Shown here: in pieces, positions 5,944 through 6,446 of the stretch | How positions within the stretch are numbered: the first letter of the stretch is position 1 | How the letters are laid out: each line of letters starts with the position of its first letter | Assembly (NCBI GenBank): GCA_019314085.1 | Contig: JAFCZZ010000093.1 | Location: 1 to 6,446 of the forward strand | Direction of reading: 5' to 3' | Source: Deltaproteobacteria bacterium | Lineage (GTDB): Bacteria > Desulfobacterota > Syntrophia > Syntrophales > UBA2210 | Length of the DNA: 6,446 nt | Translations under genes and position numbers: made by a program | The notes under the pieces: model-generated | The model's database searches: none | The model's input: only the letters and a program-made list of their open reading frames with translations | What the model was told of the DNA's origin: nothing

Positions 5944-6446
5944 ATGGCAGATGCAATCAAGTACGAGGACAAACCCTGGCTTAAATCGTATGAAAAGGGA
6001 GTACCGGAATTCGTTGATTATGAGGAAGTATGCATGCCGGATTATCTTGACCGGTCGGCCCGCGATTTTCCCGAAATGGCCGCGCTTATTTTTCAGGGAT
6101 ATAAGCAGACCTATAAGGAGCTCAAGGAGATGGTGGACCGGTTTGCCACCTGCCTTACGGATTTCGGCGTGAAAAAGGGAGACGCCGTCGCGATACTTCT
6201 GCCCAACCTGATTCCCTGTGTCGCGGCCTACTTCGCCATTATGAAGGTTGGGGGAGTAGCGGTCATGAATAATCCCCTCTACTCGGATGTAGAGCTTGAG
6301 CATCAGTTTAACGATTCCGGGTCAAAGGTGCTCATAACCCTCGATCTTCTCGGAAACCGGATGATCGATCTTCGTCCGAAGACAAAGATCAAGGAGATCG
6401 TCTATACCTCCATCGGGGATTATCTCCCCTTCCCCAAGAGTCTTTT
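5944..6446 (+). CDS. AMP-forming acyl-CoA ligase, long-chain fatty acid type (3' end cut by window)
   Basis: Adenylate-forming ligase that would activate a fatty or other carboxylic acid to its CoA thioester. The frame stays open to the right edge, with 167 residues visible, about 30% of a typical 550-residue FadD-type protein. The visible part matches the family's N-terminal domain: KPWLKSYEKGVPEFVDY (10-26), QTYKELKEMVDRFA (55-68), FGVKKGDAVAILLPNLIP (74-91) and VAVMNNPLYSDVELEHQFNDSGSKVLI (105-131), which resembles the NPLYTPRELEHQLNDSGA region of FadD. The ATP-binding loop, the catalytic lysine and the residues that set chain length all lie beyond the edge, so substrate cannot be judged. 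Its position after the ETF oxidoreductase fits fatty acid beta-oxidation. It may be read through from upstream or have its own promoter; I see no convincing one in 5911-5927. Confidence 0.88.
   Translation, partial: MADAIKYEDKPWLKSYEKGVPEFVDYEEVCMPDYLDRSARDFPEMAALIFQGYKQTYKELKEMVDRFATCLTDFGVKKGDAVAILLPNLIPCVAAYFAIMKVGGVAVMNNPLYSDVELEHQFNDSGSKVLITLDLLGNRMIDLRPKTKIKEIVYTSIGDYLPFPKSL

Noticed and set aside
5951..6172. A 73-codon frame overlapping the start of the last gene
   Set aside because: It is out of frame with the acyl-CoA ligase, whose N-terminal domain is clearly recognisable from 5944 onward.

Overview
The window looks like bacterial chromosome from an anaerobe that oxidises fatty or other organic acids. 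A member of the Desulfobacterota (sulfate reducers or syntrophs such as Syntrophales) is the most likely source. This rests on gene content: an AMP-forming acetyl-CoA synthetase, electron transfer flavoprotein (EtfBA), a membrane haem/Fe-S ETF:quinone oxidoreductase of the EMO type, and a second acyl-CoA ligase. The gaps also hold palindromic repeats of a kind I recall as common in such genomes. The lineage is an inference; there is no phylogenetic marker here.

Layout, all genes on the + strand. Bases 1-1599 are the 3' part of acs, cut by the left edge. Bases 1600-1716 hold a long palindromic element bounded by a 6-bp direct repeat, then the etfB ribosome binding site. etfB (1717-2478) and etfA (2504-3478) follow, closed by a strong intrinsic terminator (3485-3519). 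Bases 3520-3601 hold a different palindromic repeat, inside which lies a possible promoter. A 729-residue membrane Fe-S oxidoreductase occupies 3629-5818. Bases 5819-5943 hold a third palindromic element, which shares GGGGTCA/TGACCCC tips with the first. An AMP-forming acyl-CoA ligase starts at 5944 and runs off the right edge.

How the genes fit together: the two ligases activate carboxylic acids to CoA thioesters. Acyl-CoA dehydrogenases, not in the window, would pass electrons to EtfAB. EtfAB would hand them to the membrane oxidoreductase, which would reduce menaquinone through its Fe-S clusters and haem b. The EtfB nucleotide-binding loop looks like the non-bifurcating type, which fits this membrane-linked route.

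The enzymes belong to known families, and I see no wholly new multi-gene system. The unusual material is between the genes. Each of the three gaps longer than 100 bp contains a palindromic repeat. The first looks like a recent insertion that split a tight acs-etfB junction. One Fe-S domain of the membrane protein also lacks an expected cysteine.
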